A stretch of 64,000 bases of DNA from Paenibacillus sp. DMB20. Its GTDB lineage: Bacteria; Bacillota; Bacilli; Paenibacillales; Paenibacillaceae. The notes under the pieces were generated by a model. The model ran no database searches. It had not been told where the DNA came from and saw nothing but the letters and a program-made list of their open reading frames with translations. The DNA lies in assembly GCF_000987955.1 (NCBI RefSeq), contig NZ_LAZU01000044.1, forward strand, positions 45,503-109,502. Reading direction: 5' to 3'. Shown here in pieces: positions 26,514-36,309 of this stretch. Position numbers and translations under genes: made by a program. The number at the start of each line of letters is the position of its first letter. The stretch's first letter is position 1.

Positions 26514-26580
26514 CACTTGGGGAATCAGGCTTATCTGAACCGGCCGCAGACCGGTTGTGCTTTACGCTTCCGAATCAACG

Positions 26581-28656
26581 CTACCACACCAGCTTGGAAA
26601 AATCGGCAAACCGTTTAAGATCACTGTCAATGCCGGACAGCAGGGCCAGTCGGTTGGCTTTAACCGCTTCATCTTCGGCCATGACCATAACCGAATCAAA
26701 GAATCCGGTAATCGGCTCCTTCAGGCTGCTTAGCAGCTCAAGGGCACGTTCCCCATTCGAGGCCTTCATGGCCTCTTGATACGGTTCGCGCACGGCGAGC
26801 CACGCTTCATGAAGCTTGTTCTCCTGGCTTTCGGCAAATAATCCCGGATTAACGGCAACTTTACCGGCTTTGGCAGCCAGGTTGCTGACCCGGTTGAACG
26901 ATTCCACCGTCGCCTTAAAGTCGAAATCGCCATTCACGGCACCCATCAGCGCATGACCGCGGGACACAACCGAGACGACATGATCAAATCCGGCCGAGAT
27001 CACAGCGTCAACCACGTCATACCGCTGCTCCTCGGATAGAAGTTTCTTCACCCGGAGACTGAAAAACTCGAAAAGGTCTTTTCGGATTTCGTCTTCCGAA
27101 CGCTTCAGCGCACGCATCTCCCCGTGGATCGAAAGCGCGATTCCGAAGATGTCGGACAAGGTAACCGGAAACTTATGTTCCAGAACGATCTGCACGATCC
27201 CCTGAGCCTGACGGCGGAGAGCATAAGGGTCCTGGGAGCCCGTCGGAATGATTCCGATGGAGAAGCAGCCCGCAATCGTATCGATTTTATCCGCAATGCT
27301 TACGATGGAGCCTTCAAGGCTTGCCGGAACGGCATCCCCGGCAAAACGGGGCTGGTAATGCTCAAATACCGCTTTGGCCACGCTCTCTTTCTCTCCGGCC
27401 TTCCGTGCGTAGTCTTCCCCCATCACGCCCTGAAGCTCAGGGAATTCATACACCATCTGGGTAACCAGGTCGAATTTGCAGATATCCGCCGCCCGGCTGA
27501 CCGAGTCGGCCGTTTCCGCAGGCACGGCCAGTTTCGCCGCCAAGCTGTCGGCAATGCGGCGGATGCGGCGGACTTTATCGCCGATCGTTCCCAGCTCTTC
27601 GTGGAACACGATGCTTTCAAGCTTCGACAAAGCTTCCTTGATCTGAAGCTTCTGATCCTCTTCGTAGAAAAATTTGGCGTCGGACAAACGCGCGCGCAGC
27701 ACCTTTTCGTTCCCTTTTGCAATGACGTCGAGCGAACGGCTGTCGCCGCTGCGAACCGTAACGAAATACGGAAGCAGCTGCCCCTGTTTGTCCAGGACCG
27801 GGAAATACCGCTGATGCTCGCGCATGGACGTAATAAGGACATCTTGCGGGATTTTAAGGAACGACGGATCGAAGGAACCGTAAAGTGCCGTCGGCGTTTC
27901 GACCAGGAACAGGACTTCCTCCAGCAAATCCTCCTTCACCGCAATGTTCCAACCTTTTTCCTCAGCTAAGGCTTGGATTTGGGATACGATCATATCCTGT
28001 CGTTCTTTCACGTCCACAATGACGTGCTGGCCTCTAAGAACATCCGCGTAAGCCGATGCTTCCGGTATAACGGCTTCGCCGCCAAGGAACCGGTGGCCTC
28101 TCGTCACATTGCCCGTTTTGACGCCTGTTATTTCCATAGGAATCACATCGGAACCGAACAAAGCCACCAGCCATTTAATCGGGCGCACGAATTTAAACTC
28201 GTGGGAGCCCCATCTCATGTTTTTAGGGAAAGTCATCGACGTCAAAATTCCGTTCAGTCCATCAGCCAGAATCTCCGAAGTTTGGACGCCCGTACTGTTC
28301 TTCGTGACATAGATGTATTCCACGCCGCCAAGTTCCTTAAACGTAAAGCTGTCCGGATCTACCCCTTGGCTGCGAGCAAAGCCCAGTGCCGCTTTGCTCC
28401 AGTTCCCGTTTTCATCCTGCGCGATTTTTCGGGAAGGACCCTTGACTTCCTCGCTCACGTCGGTTTGTTTATCCGCAACATCCTTAACCATGACGGCCAG
28501 GCGGCGCGGAGTCGCATAGGATTGTACTTCTCCGTAGGCAACTCTCGACGCTTCCAGCCACTTCACGGTTTTATCTTCAAGCTGCTCCATAGCCGCACGC
28601 AGGAAACGTGCAGGGACTTCTTCCAATCCGATTTCAAACAGCAGATCCTTAGCCAC
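26581..28656 (-). CDS. glyS: glycyl-tRNA synthetase beta subunit
   Basis: 691 residues, full length. It starts MAKDLLFEIGLEEVPARFL and has the family's YATPRRLAVMV, TREH-type SMREHQRYFPVLD and the HD-like region with GEDYARKAGEKESVAKAV. The C-terminal part carries the anticodon-binding domain. With GlyQ it forms the alpha2beta2 enzyme that charges tRNA-Gly. Its ATG overlaps glyQ by 8 bp, so the two are coupled. Intact. Expression is set by the T-box upstream of glyQ. Confidence 0.97.
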   Translation of the reverse strand: MAKDLLFEIGLEEVPARFLRAAMEQLEDKTVKWLEASRVAYGEVQSYATPRRLAVMVKDVADKQTDVSEEVKGPSRKIAQDENGNWSKAALGFARSQGVDPDSFTFKELGGVEYIYVTKNSTGVQTSEILADGLNGILTSMTFPKNMRWGSHEFKFVRPIKWLVALFGSDVIPMEITGVKTGNVTRGHRFLGGEAVIPEASAYADVLRGQHVIVDVKERQDMIVSQIQALAEEKGWNIAVKEDLLEEVLFLVETPTALYGSFDPSFLKIPQDVLITSMREHQRYFPVLDKQGQLLPYFVTVRSGDSRSLDVIAKGNEKVLRARLSDAKFFYEEDQKLQIKEALSKLESIVFHEELGTIGDKVRRIRRIADSLAAKLAVPAETADSVSRAADICKFDLVTQMVYEFPELQGVMGEDYARKAGEKESVAKAVFEHYQPRFAGDAVPASLEGSIVSIADKIDTIAGCFSIGIIPTGSQDPYALRRQAQGIVQIVLEHKFPVTLSDIFGIALSIHGEMRALKRSEDEIRKDLFEFFSLRVKKLLSEEQRYDVVDAVISAGFDHVVSVVSRGHALMGAVNGDFDFKATVESFNRVSNLAAKAGKVAVNPGLFAESQENKLHEAWLAVREPYQEAMKASNGERALELLSSLKEPITGFFDSVMVMAEDEAVKANRLALLSGIDSDLKRFADFSKLVW

Positions 28657-29536
28657 GTTCAGCGCCCCCTTTCTTGATCAACGGGAAGCCAAGCTTCTCG
28701 CGTTCCTCCAAATACGTAGCTGCAACCTGGCGGGCCAAATTGCGGACGCGCATAATATAACCCGTTCTCTCGGTCACGCTGATTGCCCCGCGGGCATCCA
28801 GCAGGTTAAACGTATGGGAGCATTTCAGCACATAATCGTATGCCGGGAAAACGAGATGCTGGCTCATGGCCTTGTTGGCTTCCTCTTCATACATGTTAAA
28901 AAGAGTGAACAGCATTTTTACGTCCGAGACTTCAAACGTATATTTGGAATGCTCGAATTCCGGCTGGTGGAAGACGTCGCCGTAAGTTATGCCGTCAACC
29001 CACTCCAGATCAAACACGTTTTCCTTGTCCTGGATGTATGAAGCCAGCCGCTCCATGCCGTACGTGATTTCAACCGCCACCGGGTTGGCGTCGATGCCTC
29101 CCACCTGCTGGAAGTACGTAAACTGCGTAATCTCCATCCCGTCCAGCCATACTTCCCAGCCAAGGCCCCAGGCGCCGAGCGTAGGCGCTTCCCAGTTGTC
29201 TTCGACAAAACGGATGTCATGGTCAAGCGGATCGATGCCGAGACGCTTCAAACTTTCCAAATACAGCTCCTGAATGTTGTCCGGCGACGGCTTCAGGATA
29301 ACCTGAAACTGGTGATGCTGGTACAACCGGTTCGGGTTCTCCCCGTAACGCCCGTCAGCCGGACGGCGGGAAGGCTCCACATAAGCGACGTTCCAAGGCT
29401 CAGGTCCGATGGAGCGCAGATACGTCATCGGGTTCATCGTACCCGCTCCTTTTTCCGTGTCGTACGGCTGTACGATGATACAATTCTGTTCCGCCCAAAA
29501 CTGCTGCAGCGTCAAAATCATCTGTTGAAAATTCAT
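28649..29536 (-). CDS. glyQ: glycyl-tRNA synthetase alpha subunit
   Basis: 295 residues from ATG at 29536 (MNFQQMILTLQQFWAEQNC) behind AAGGAG. Class II motifs are QPYDTEKGAGTMNP, RRPADGRYGENPNRL and GWEVWLDGMEITQFTYFQQ. This subunit holds the catalytic site for glycine activation. It is the first gene of the T-box-controlled glyQS operon. Confidence 0.97.
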   Translation of the reverse strand: MNFQQMILTLQQFWAEQNCIIVQPYDTEKGAGTMNPMTYLRSIGPEPWNVAYVEPSRRPADGRYGENPNRLYQHHQFQVILKPSPDNIQELYLESLKRLGIDPLDHDIRFVEDNWEAPTLGAWGLGWEVWLDGMEITQFTYFQQVGGIDANPVAVEITYGMERLASYIQDKENVFDLEWVDGITYGDVFHQPEFEHSKYTFEVSDVKMLFTLFNMYEEEANKAMSQHLVFPAYDYVLKCSHTFNLLDARGAISVTERTGYIMRVRNLARQVAATYLEEREKLGFPLIKKGGAERG

Positions 29537-29599
29537 GATTTTAGCTCCTTCACACCGATTTTCATGCTTTTTCCGCATTTCCTTCACGCTCTGCACAAC

Positions 29600-29838
29600 A
29601 AAAAGCTCTCGCCCTACGCCTGTTGTACAGACATAGGGACGAGAGCATCAGCTTCCCGCGGTTCCACCCTACTTGGCCTCCTATAGGGAGACCCACTTTA
29701 TCACGTACGGCATGCTCCCGGGTCGCCGTTTCATGGAGTTGCTCCGCCGGACTCCCACCATCTCCGGCTCGCTAAAATCAGGACCAAGTTCCACTACTTT
29801 CCCGTTCAACGCATGATCAATTCAAAAATTAGAAATCT
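29600..29838 (-). promoter_or_regulatory. glycine T-box leader of glyQS
   Basis: The T-box sequence AGGGTGGAACCGCGGG is at 29655-29670 on the minus strand. GGAAAGTAGTGG at the start of stem I gives the S-turn side. GAAACGGCGACCCG on the 3' side of stem I offers GGC as the glycine specifier. The terminator GCTCTCGTCCCTA/TAGGGCGAGAGC plus T5 (29600-29648) competes with an antiterminator containing the T-box. Uncharged tRNA-Gly should bind and allow transcription. Known family; the specifier is my reading. Confidence 0.93.
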
Positions 29839-29844
29839 TATCAT

Positions 29845-29873
29845 ATGATACCTAATTTTCGTCCTGGCGTCAA
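29845..29873 (-). promoter_or_regulatory. promoter of the glyQS leader
   Basis: TTGACG (29868-29873), 17 bp, TATCAT (29845-29850) on the minus strand. The -35 box contains the recO stop codon (TGA at 29870-29872). Confidence 0.7.
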
Positions 29874-30625
29874 ATGTCATACTTGTCCATCTGATCGAGA
29901 AAATATTGCGATTTCAGCTGCAGGCCAAGCTGCATATCCATCAATGCCCTCATGATCTTTTTCAATTCGGCCTTGGTGGCGTCCTTCACGTCTATGGCGC
30001 CGAGCCTGCGAAGATCCAATCGCGAGAACAGACGGAGCAGCTTAAGCGTCTTGGGAGATACCGGAAGAGCCGGCGGGTCCAGATGCCTGCAGTGCTTGCA
30101 CAGCAAACCTCCAAGCCTTGGACTGACCGACATGTCCTCATCGCTTCGTTCATGGCCGCAAGAGATGCACACTCCCAATTCGGGGCCGTAACCGGCAGCC
30201 TGCAGGATTTTCATCTCGTACAGGTGGATGATGATTTGCGGGTCTTTCCCTTCATCCAACGCGCCGAGGCAAGCCTTCAGCTGATGAAACCAAAAAGCGC
30301 CCGTCTCCTCATCCTGCAGAACCCGATCAAGCAGCTCGCAGGCATATGAGGAGTAGGCGGCTTTCATCAAATCCTCCCGAAGAAGGTGATGGGACTCTAT
30401 GATTTCTCCCGCGTTTAACGTCCCGAGTCCCGTACCGTTGCGAAAAAACACATATTCACCGTAAGTAAAAGGCTGCGTCAAGGCAGCATGCCGGCTTTTT
30501 ACTTTCTTCGCCCCCCGGACCAGAACGCCTACCTTCCCGGATTTTTCGGTGCAAAGCGTAATGATTTTGTTCCCTTCGCCGTAATCCATGCTGCGGATGA
30601 CGATCCCTTCCGCCCTGTATAGCAT
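29870..30625 (-). CDS. recO: DNA repair protein RecO
   Basis: 251 residues from ATG at 30625 (MLYRAEGIVIRSMDYGEGN) behind GGGGG. An N-terminal OB fold is followed by a helical domain and the zinc site CISCGHE ... CKHCRH. RecO loads RecA onto SSB-coated single strands with RecR and anneals strands. Its position between yqzL/era and glyQ is the Bacillus order. Intact. Confidence 0.95.
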   Translation of the reverse strand: MLYRAEGIVIRSMDYGEGNKIITLCTEKSGKVGVLVRGAKKVKSRHAALTQPFTYGEYVFFRNGTGLGTLNAGEIIESHHLLREDLMKAAYSSYACELLDRVLQDEETGAFWFHQLKACLGALDEGKDPQIIIHLYEMKILQAAGYGPELGVCISCGHERSDEDMSVSPRLGGLLCKHCRHLDPPALPVSPKTLKLLRLFSRLDLRRLGAIDVKDATKAELKKIMRALMDMQLGLQLKSQYFLDQMDKYDI

Positions 30626-30661
30626 GTCCTGTCCCCCAACCATTCCTGGAACAACCAGACA

Positions 30662-30802
30662 TCATTCGTTCTCTTCATAATGAACCGCCTCTTCATCCGC
30701 TGCCGCCTCGGGAATCTCCGTGATGCCGCCGGATTCCTTGTACAGCAAGTAAGCATCGACATCTCCAGTCATTGCAAAATACTTCCACGAAAAATCTCGC
30801 AT
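30662..30802 (-). CDS. yqzL: YqzL family small protein
   Basis: 46 residues, MRDFSWKYFAMTGDVDAYLL then an acidic tail ending EENE. YqzL proteins share the MRDFSWKYF start and sit between era and recO, as here. Function unknown. GAGAGGATG lies before the ATG. It is spaced 36 bp from recO. Confidence 0.88.
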   Translation of the reverse strand: MRDFSWKYFAMTGDVDAYLLYKESGGITEIPEAAADEEAVHYEENE

Positions 30803-30948
30803 TCGTATTCATCCTCTCTTCGGAAATGACGTCTCCCATCTACGAAAATAGGATGTGCCAACCGGCGGGATTTATGATTTGCAATTGTTGGCAGGAAATG
30901 CCCGGACGGCCGTTATGCACGGGACGACAGCCAAAACGGCGGTTTCGG

Positions 30949-31853
30949 CTACTGTCCCCGGTGAAACCCGAGATCCCGGAGAACGCGTTCCTGGTTGCGC
31001 CAGTCTTTTTTTTACTTTCACCCACAGCTCAAGAAAGATTTTGGAACCAAGCAGCTTCTGGATGTCCTGGCGGGCCTGCCGTCCGACTTCCTTCAGCAAA
31101 GAGCCCTGCTTGCCGATAATGATTCCCTTCTGGGAATCGCGTTCCACAAAAATAACGGCTGATATATGAACCGTGCCATTGTCTTCTACCCGCATATCCT
31201 CAATCGTAACCGCGATCGAATGCGGCACTTCTTCACGCGTCATGTGCAGAATTTTCTCCCGGATCAATTCCGCGCAGACAAACTGCTCCGGATGGTCGGT
31301 CACCTGATCCTCGGGATAATACTGCGGACCGGGCGGCAGGTATTTCTGGATTTGGCCCAGCAGCGTGTTCACATTGCTGCCGAGTTTAGCCGAAATCGGA
31401 ACGATCTCCGCAAAGTCGTGAAGTTTGCGGTATTCTTCGATGAGCGGAAGCAGCGCTTCCGGCTCGATTTTGTCGATTTTGTTCATCACGAGAATGACCG
31501 GAGTTTTGATATTCTTGAGCTGCTCCGTTATAAAGCGGTCGCCGCCGCCAAAACCCTCGGACGCATCCACAAGAAACAGCACCGCCTCCACCTCGCCCAA
31601 TGTCCCGAGAGCGGTCTGGTTCATGTAATCGCCGAGCTTGGATTTCCTTTTGTGAATCCCCGGCGTGTCCAGGAAAACCACCTGGGAATGATCGGTTGTA
31701 TATACGCCATGTATTTTATTCCGGGTGGTTTGCGGCTTGTCCGACATGATGGCGATTTTTTGGCCGATCACCTGATTCATCAATGTGGATTTACCGACGT
31801 TCGGACGGCCAATAATCGCCACAAAGCCCGATTTAAACGTTTTTTTTGTCCAT
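30949..31853 (-). CDS. era: GTPase Era (two frameshifts)
   Basis: Reconstructed as 300 residues, the usual length. ATG at 31853 follows GGAGGAACAT. GTPase motifs: GRPNVGKST, DTPG, NKID. The C-terminal KH domain (IIIGKQGSLLKEVGRQAR) binds the 16S rRNA 3' end during 30S maturation. Eight T at 31840-31847 should be seven (MDKKTFKSGFVAIIG); as written the reading stops after six codons. Eight T at 31015-31022 should be seven (VKKDWRNQERVLRDLGF, stop TAG at 30949). Essential in most Bacillota. Confidence 0.93.
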
Positions 31854-31877
31854 ATGTTCCTCCAGCCTTGCTGCATT

Positions 31878-32076
31878 TTACTTGGATTTCAAATCCCACG
31901 GGCCGAAAGCCCCCGGAAGGAGCCCACCAACGATAGTTTCTCGGATATCGCCCTTCATGTTTCCCAGAATCAACTTCATATCCGGCAGCGCGGCACCGAC
32001 GCCGAAATCGGAATAAGGAATGTAATCCCGGGTCCGGGCTTTAATCGCTTTCTGCATCAAATGCCCCCGTGTCCAT
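31878..32076 (-). pseudogene. cdd: cytidine deaminase remnant with internal deletion
   Basis: Reconstructed it would be only 65 residues, about half of a normal Cdd (near 130). The N-terminus (LMQKAIKARTRDYIPYSDF, GVGAAL) joins directly to the C-terminus (PDMKLILGNMKGDIRE, LLPGAF). The missing 65-70 residues hold the zinc and catalytic motifs (CAERTA and PCGxCRQ), so it cannot deaminate cytidine. The two parts share a frame across the junction. Separately, five C at 32064-32068 look like four plus one. It lies between dgkA and era, the normal cdd place. Deletion could be real or an assembly collapse. Confidence 0.8.
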
Positions 32077-32131
32077 AAAAAAAAGCTCTTGCCCATTATA
32101 ATATCAAATACCTCTGTCTGTTATCCCGGGA

Positions 32132-32509
32132 TCATAAGGAACGGATCCAGGAAATTAGCGGTCCATAAAATATAATAATCCCGACGATAGCAGCAAAGAC
32201 GGCACAGACCAGAACAGCCCCGGCAGCCGTGTCCTTCGCTATGCGGGCCAAAGGATGCGACTCCGGCGATACCAGATCCACCACCGCTTCCACCGCCGTA
32301 TTCATCAATTCGGCTGAAATAACAAGGGTAACGGCAAGCAGCAAAAACAGCCATCGGACGGGCTCTAAATTGAGCAGAGCCGCCGCAATAAAAACAGCGG
32401 CGGCGGCAGCGGCATGGATCTTCATGTTTCTTTCTTTTTTTAAAGCGTGGACGATGCCTTGGATCGCGAACGAGAAGGACGCACGAAAAGAGGGTTTGAG
32501 CGGTTTCAC
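32132..32509 (-). CDS. dgkA: undecaprenol/diacylglycerol kinase (DgkA family)
   Basis: 125 residues with three membrane helices and the family signature ELMNTAVEAVVDLVS plus ARIAKDTAAGAVLV. Bacillota members phosphorylate undecaprenol and so feed cell-wall lipid carrier. GTG at 32509 shares one base with the ybeY stop (TAGTG), hence tight coupling. Confidence 0.95.
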   Translation of the reverse strand: MKPLKPSFRASFSFAIQGIVHALKKERNMKIHAAAAAAVFIAAALLNLEPVRWLFLLLAVTLVISAELMNTAVEAVVDLVSPESHPLARIAKDTAAGAVLVCAVFAAIVGIIIFYGPLISWIRSL

Positions 32510-33006
32510 TACCGGGTTAGACCCACTTTCTCAAGCACGGTTTCCTGCTTGCCCATCATTTCCGCCTCGCTCGCCTCGTCCTGATGATCATATCCCAGCA
32601 AATGAAGAAAACCATGTACGAACAGGAAGCCGAGCTCCCTTTCGAGAGAGTGCCCGTATTCTTCGCTCTGCAGCTTGGCCCGCGGTACCGAAATGATAAT
32701 ATCTCCCAACATGTCGGGAACATCCGTCATATCCTCTGCCTCATCAAGTTCATATATGATTTGGAGTTCTTCATCGGTTTCCTCGTTCAAAGCAAACGAC
32801 AGGACATCCGTTGGACGGTCGATTCCGCGGTATTCTTTATTCAGCTCATGAATCTGGGCGTCATTCACAAACGTAAGGTCCACTTCGCCTTCCGTAATGC
32901 CCTCCGCCATACCCGCCTGCTGCAAAATTCGATCCAGCAGCGAGATCAGTTCGTCCGTTATCGGGAACTCTTCCTGTTCGTTGTTCCATACCAGCTGCAA
33001 GCTCAT
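32509..33006 (-). CDS. ybeY: endoribonuclease YbeY
   Basis: 165 residues from ATG at 33006 (MSLQLVWNNEQEEF). The zinc/catalytic motif is HGFLHLLGYDH near residue 140, with RGIDRPTDVLSFAL and MLGDIIIS. YbeY acts in 16S rRNA 3' maturation and ribosome quality control; Era, next but one, works on the same RNA end. AAGGAG upstream overlaps the pgpH end. Intact. Confidence 0.95.
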   Translation of the reverse strand: MSLQLVWNNEQEEFPITDELISLLDRILQQAGMAEGITEGEVDLTFVNDAQIHELNKEYRGIDRPTDVLSFALNEETDEELQIIYELDEAEDMTDVPDMLGDIIISVPRAKLQSEEYGHSLERELGFLFVHGFLHLLGYDHQDEASEAEMMGKQETVLEKVGLTR

Positions 33007-33010
33007 TTTT

Positions 33011-35316
33011 CTAAACGCTCCTTCTCTGATCTTCATTGGAATCCGGCTGCTGTCCGCCTTCGCCCGTTTTTTTTAAAACCCGCGGGATGTTCCGGTTTGT
33101 CTTTTTTCATTTCCTCCGGATATTCGATCCGGGAATGGAAAATGCCCATCACGGTTTCTTTCAACGTCCTGGCAATGATGTCCAGCTCTTTCATGGTCAG
33201 GTCGCACTCGTTAAACTGGTGGTCGTCCAGACGGCTTTTGATGATTTTTTCGATCATCGATTCCACCTGGTCCACCGTCGGTTTCCGCAGTGACCGCACC
33301 GCCGCCTCGACGCTGTCCGCAATGCCGACGACCGCCGCCTCCTTGGACTGCGCCTTCGGCCCAGGGTAGCGGAAATCATCTTCGGTAAAGTCAGGCTGGA
33401 TGCCCTGCTCTTCCGCCTGGCGCAATGCCTTATGGTAGAAGTAATGCAGAAACGTCGTTCCGTGGTGCTGCTCGGCAATATCGCGGATCGGCTTAGGCAG
33501 CTTATAATCCTTCAGCATCTCCACCCCGTCGCGCGCATGGGCGACGATAATCGATTTGCTGAGCTTGGGCTCGATGGAATCGTGGGGGTTTTCCATATTG
33601 TTCTGATTCTCGATGAAATAGATGGGCCGCTTTGTCTTGCCGATATCGTGATAGTAGGAGCCTACCCGGCACAGCAAGCCGTCCGCGCCGATGGCTTCCG
33701 CCGCAGCCTCGGACAGGTTGCCCACCATGACGCTGTGATGGTAGGTTCCCGGGGTTTCCGTTAAAAGCTTGCGCAGCAGCGGATGGTTGGGATTGGACAG
33801 CTCCACCAGCTTCAAAGCCGACAGAATGCCGAAGGTAACCTCGAAGAACGGCATCAATCCAATGACCAGCACTGCGGTTAGTAGGCCGCCGGCAATCGCA
33901 AAAGCAAGCGCGTATAACGACTCCGCTCTCGTCCATGAGGTGTCGTGCACCAGCAGCATAATCAAAACGGACAGCGCCCCGAACAGCGAAACCATGATAC
34001 CGCCTTTCAGCAGTGTCGAACGCTGACTCGCCCGGTGGATCGCAAAAATAGCCACACAGGATGTCACCGCCGCGAAAAAGCCGAACCGGAAATCGAACAT
34101 TTCCCCTTTGTCCACATTCAAAATCACGCTGGACAGAATGCTGAAAATGATCGTATTGAATAAAGCGAGCGGCATATCCAGCAGCAAGGTTACAAAAATA
34201 ACCCCGATCGCTACCGGCGCCAAATAGCCGACGTAAATTCTCTCTTCCGTCTGCAGGTACCCGGCAACATGCATCGTTATCAGCGTAATCGCATAAATCA
34301 GTACGAGCATCAGGATTTGAGAGTTGTTGTACTTGAAAATATTCATATCCGACTGGCGGATAAACATCAGAATGCCAATCGAAAGAAGCAGCGAAAACAA
34401 CAAAATGCCAAGCTCGGGCCAATAGGTAATCTCGTCCTTCAACAGACCGTTTTTGCCCAGGAACTCGTACAGCTCCGGCGTGATCAATTGGCCTTTCTCG
34501 ACAAGGATGTCGCCTTGCTTGATAAATACAGGCTGCGTATTCTCGCGGGCTTCGACCTTGGCTTCCTTCGTAGCCACCTCGTTATAAAACTTGTTCGCCG
34601 TTATCGACAAACGGACCAGTTCCTGAACAACTTCACGGGATGTCCGGCTATTCAGCGAACTCGTGCTGACAAGCTCGGCAACCTTTGCCCGCGCGGTCTG
34701 GGCATCGACGATTTCATTCATCAGCCGGGAAACGATATCCCTGGCTACCGATTTCATCTTGTTGATCTCCTCGGTGTCGAGCCGCGGAATTTTGATGAAC
34801 GTTTCCTCCGGAACCCGGTAGGTTTGCTGCTCGATCACCTTCTTCATTTCTTCAAGCAGCTCCGGCGGATAAGCCTCCGAGTTTTTATTGCTCGTTATGA
34901 AATTGTTCACAAAATCGTTAATGCGCTGCGGAATTTCTTCCTTGTAGATGGTTATCTTGTCCTGTTCCGAAACCTCGTCCTGATTCAGCCGGTCAATCCG
35001 TTCAAAAAGCTGCTGCACAAGCACGTCGTTGCGAAGCGGAACGTACGTATAGATCGGTTGAACCCGCTCGGCCGCTTCCTCCTGCGCCTTCAGCGTCGCT
35101 TTGCTGTCTTCGATTTGCACGGGCGCCGGAATATTTTTCTCGCTGCGCGTGCCTACTTTTATATCATACCTCTCGGGCAGCAGCTTTACCGAGAGACTGA
35201 TATAAAAAAAACAGCGCCAACAACAAAAACAGAATATAGCGTGTCGCCACGCTATATTTCCATCCGTTGTTTTTAACTGATATGGACTTGTCCGTCGATG
35301 GTTCTTTGGAGGCCAT
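33011..35316 (-). CDS. pgpH: 7TM-HD cyclic-di-AMP phosphodiesterase PgpH (two probable frameshifts)
   Basis: Reconstructed as about 767 residues from ATG at 35316 (MASKEPSTDKSISVK) behind AAAGGGG. There is one N-terminal helix, a long extracellular region (EKNIPAPVQIEDSKATL to KQGDILVEKG), seven membrane segments and a cytoplasmic HD domain (GSYYHDIGKTKRP, EQHHGT). PgpH cleaves c-di-AMP. Eight A at 35214-35221 (T on the coding strand) should be seven, certain because the start is otherwise lost. Eight T at 33067-33074 should probably be seven, moving the stop from 33033 to 33011. Confidence 0.9.
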
Positions 35317-35330
35317 AGCGACAATCCCCT

Positions 35331-36303
35331 TTAAACTTGGTTTTCTGCAGCTTTGTCATATGCGACGATGATTTTTTTGGACTAAAGAGTGCCGTACAAC
35401 ATCTTGCTCCGCAAAATAAACGAATCCGATATCTTCAATTTCGCTGAGAATCGTTCTGGCTTCCACCAGACCCGATTTTTTACCGCGCGGCAGGTCAATC
35501 TGGGTAACGTCCCCGGTAATGACCATTTTCGAGCCGAAACCGAGCCGCGTCAAAAACATTTTCATTTGCTCAGGCGTCGTGTTCTGCGCTTCATCCAAGA
35601 TAATAAATGAGTCGTCGAGGGTACGCCCCCTCATGTAGGCGAGCGGCGCAATTTCAATCAAGCCTCTTTCAAGCGCTTTCGCCACCTGATCCGGTCCCAT
35701 GACATCATACAGCGCATCATACAACGGACGAAGGTATGGATCCACCTTTTCCTGGAGATCGCCGGGCAGAAAGCCCAAACTTTCGCCCGCTTCCACGGCA
35801 GGACGGGTCAAAATGATCCGTTTAACCGTCCCCTCCTTCAGCGCGGTGACCGCCAGCACGACGGCAAGATACGTTTTGCCTGTCCCTGCCGGGCCTATGC
35901 CGAAAACGATGTCTCTTTTTTTGATGGTCGTAACGTAATGCTTCTGGCCGATCGTCTTGACGCGAATCGGTTTGCCCCGAAATGTGGTCGTGATTTCACC
36001 TTTATAAAGATCGAGCAGCTGGTCAGCACGCAAATCCTTGGCCAGATCAACCGCGTAAAGAACGTCCCTCTCGGTCAGGATATAGCCGTTGCGAACCAGT
36101 TGGAGAAGTACCTCAAACAGCTGCTGAAGGCTTTCCACCTGACGCGGTTCCCCGGAGATGTTAATGATCGCCTCCCGAGAATCGATCCTGGCGGGAATCT
36201 CCGATTCGATGATTTTTAAAAACGTATCCTGCGGCCCGAACAAGGAAAGCCCTTCAGACGCGCTTTGCAAATAAATCTGACTGCTGGTCGTTTGCTGTGA
36301 CAA
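35331..36303 (-). CDS. phoH: PhoH-family ATPase (YbeZ type, frameshift near end)
   Basis: Reconstructed as 323 residues. Walker A GPAGTGKT, Walker B ILDEAQN, and an N-terminal KH-like part (LSLFGPQDTFLKIIE). It is the PIN-less PhoH next to ybeY, thought to be an RNA-acting ATPase partner of YbeY. TTG at 36303 is the start, 6 bp after yqfD. Seven T at 35372-35378 should be six; the protein then ends SLVQKIIVAYDKAAENQV at 35331, 14 bp before pgpH, instead of QKNHRRI at 35356. Confidence 0.92.
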
Positions 36304-36309
36304 ATAGCC

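Noticed and set aside
31878..32096. Novel small protein of 72 residues (MGKSFFLW start)
   Set aside because: The sequence is clearly the two ends of cytidine deaminase; the extra N-terminus comes from reading through the promoter-proximal T-run in a shifted frame.
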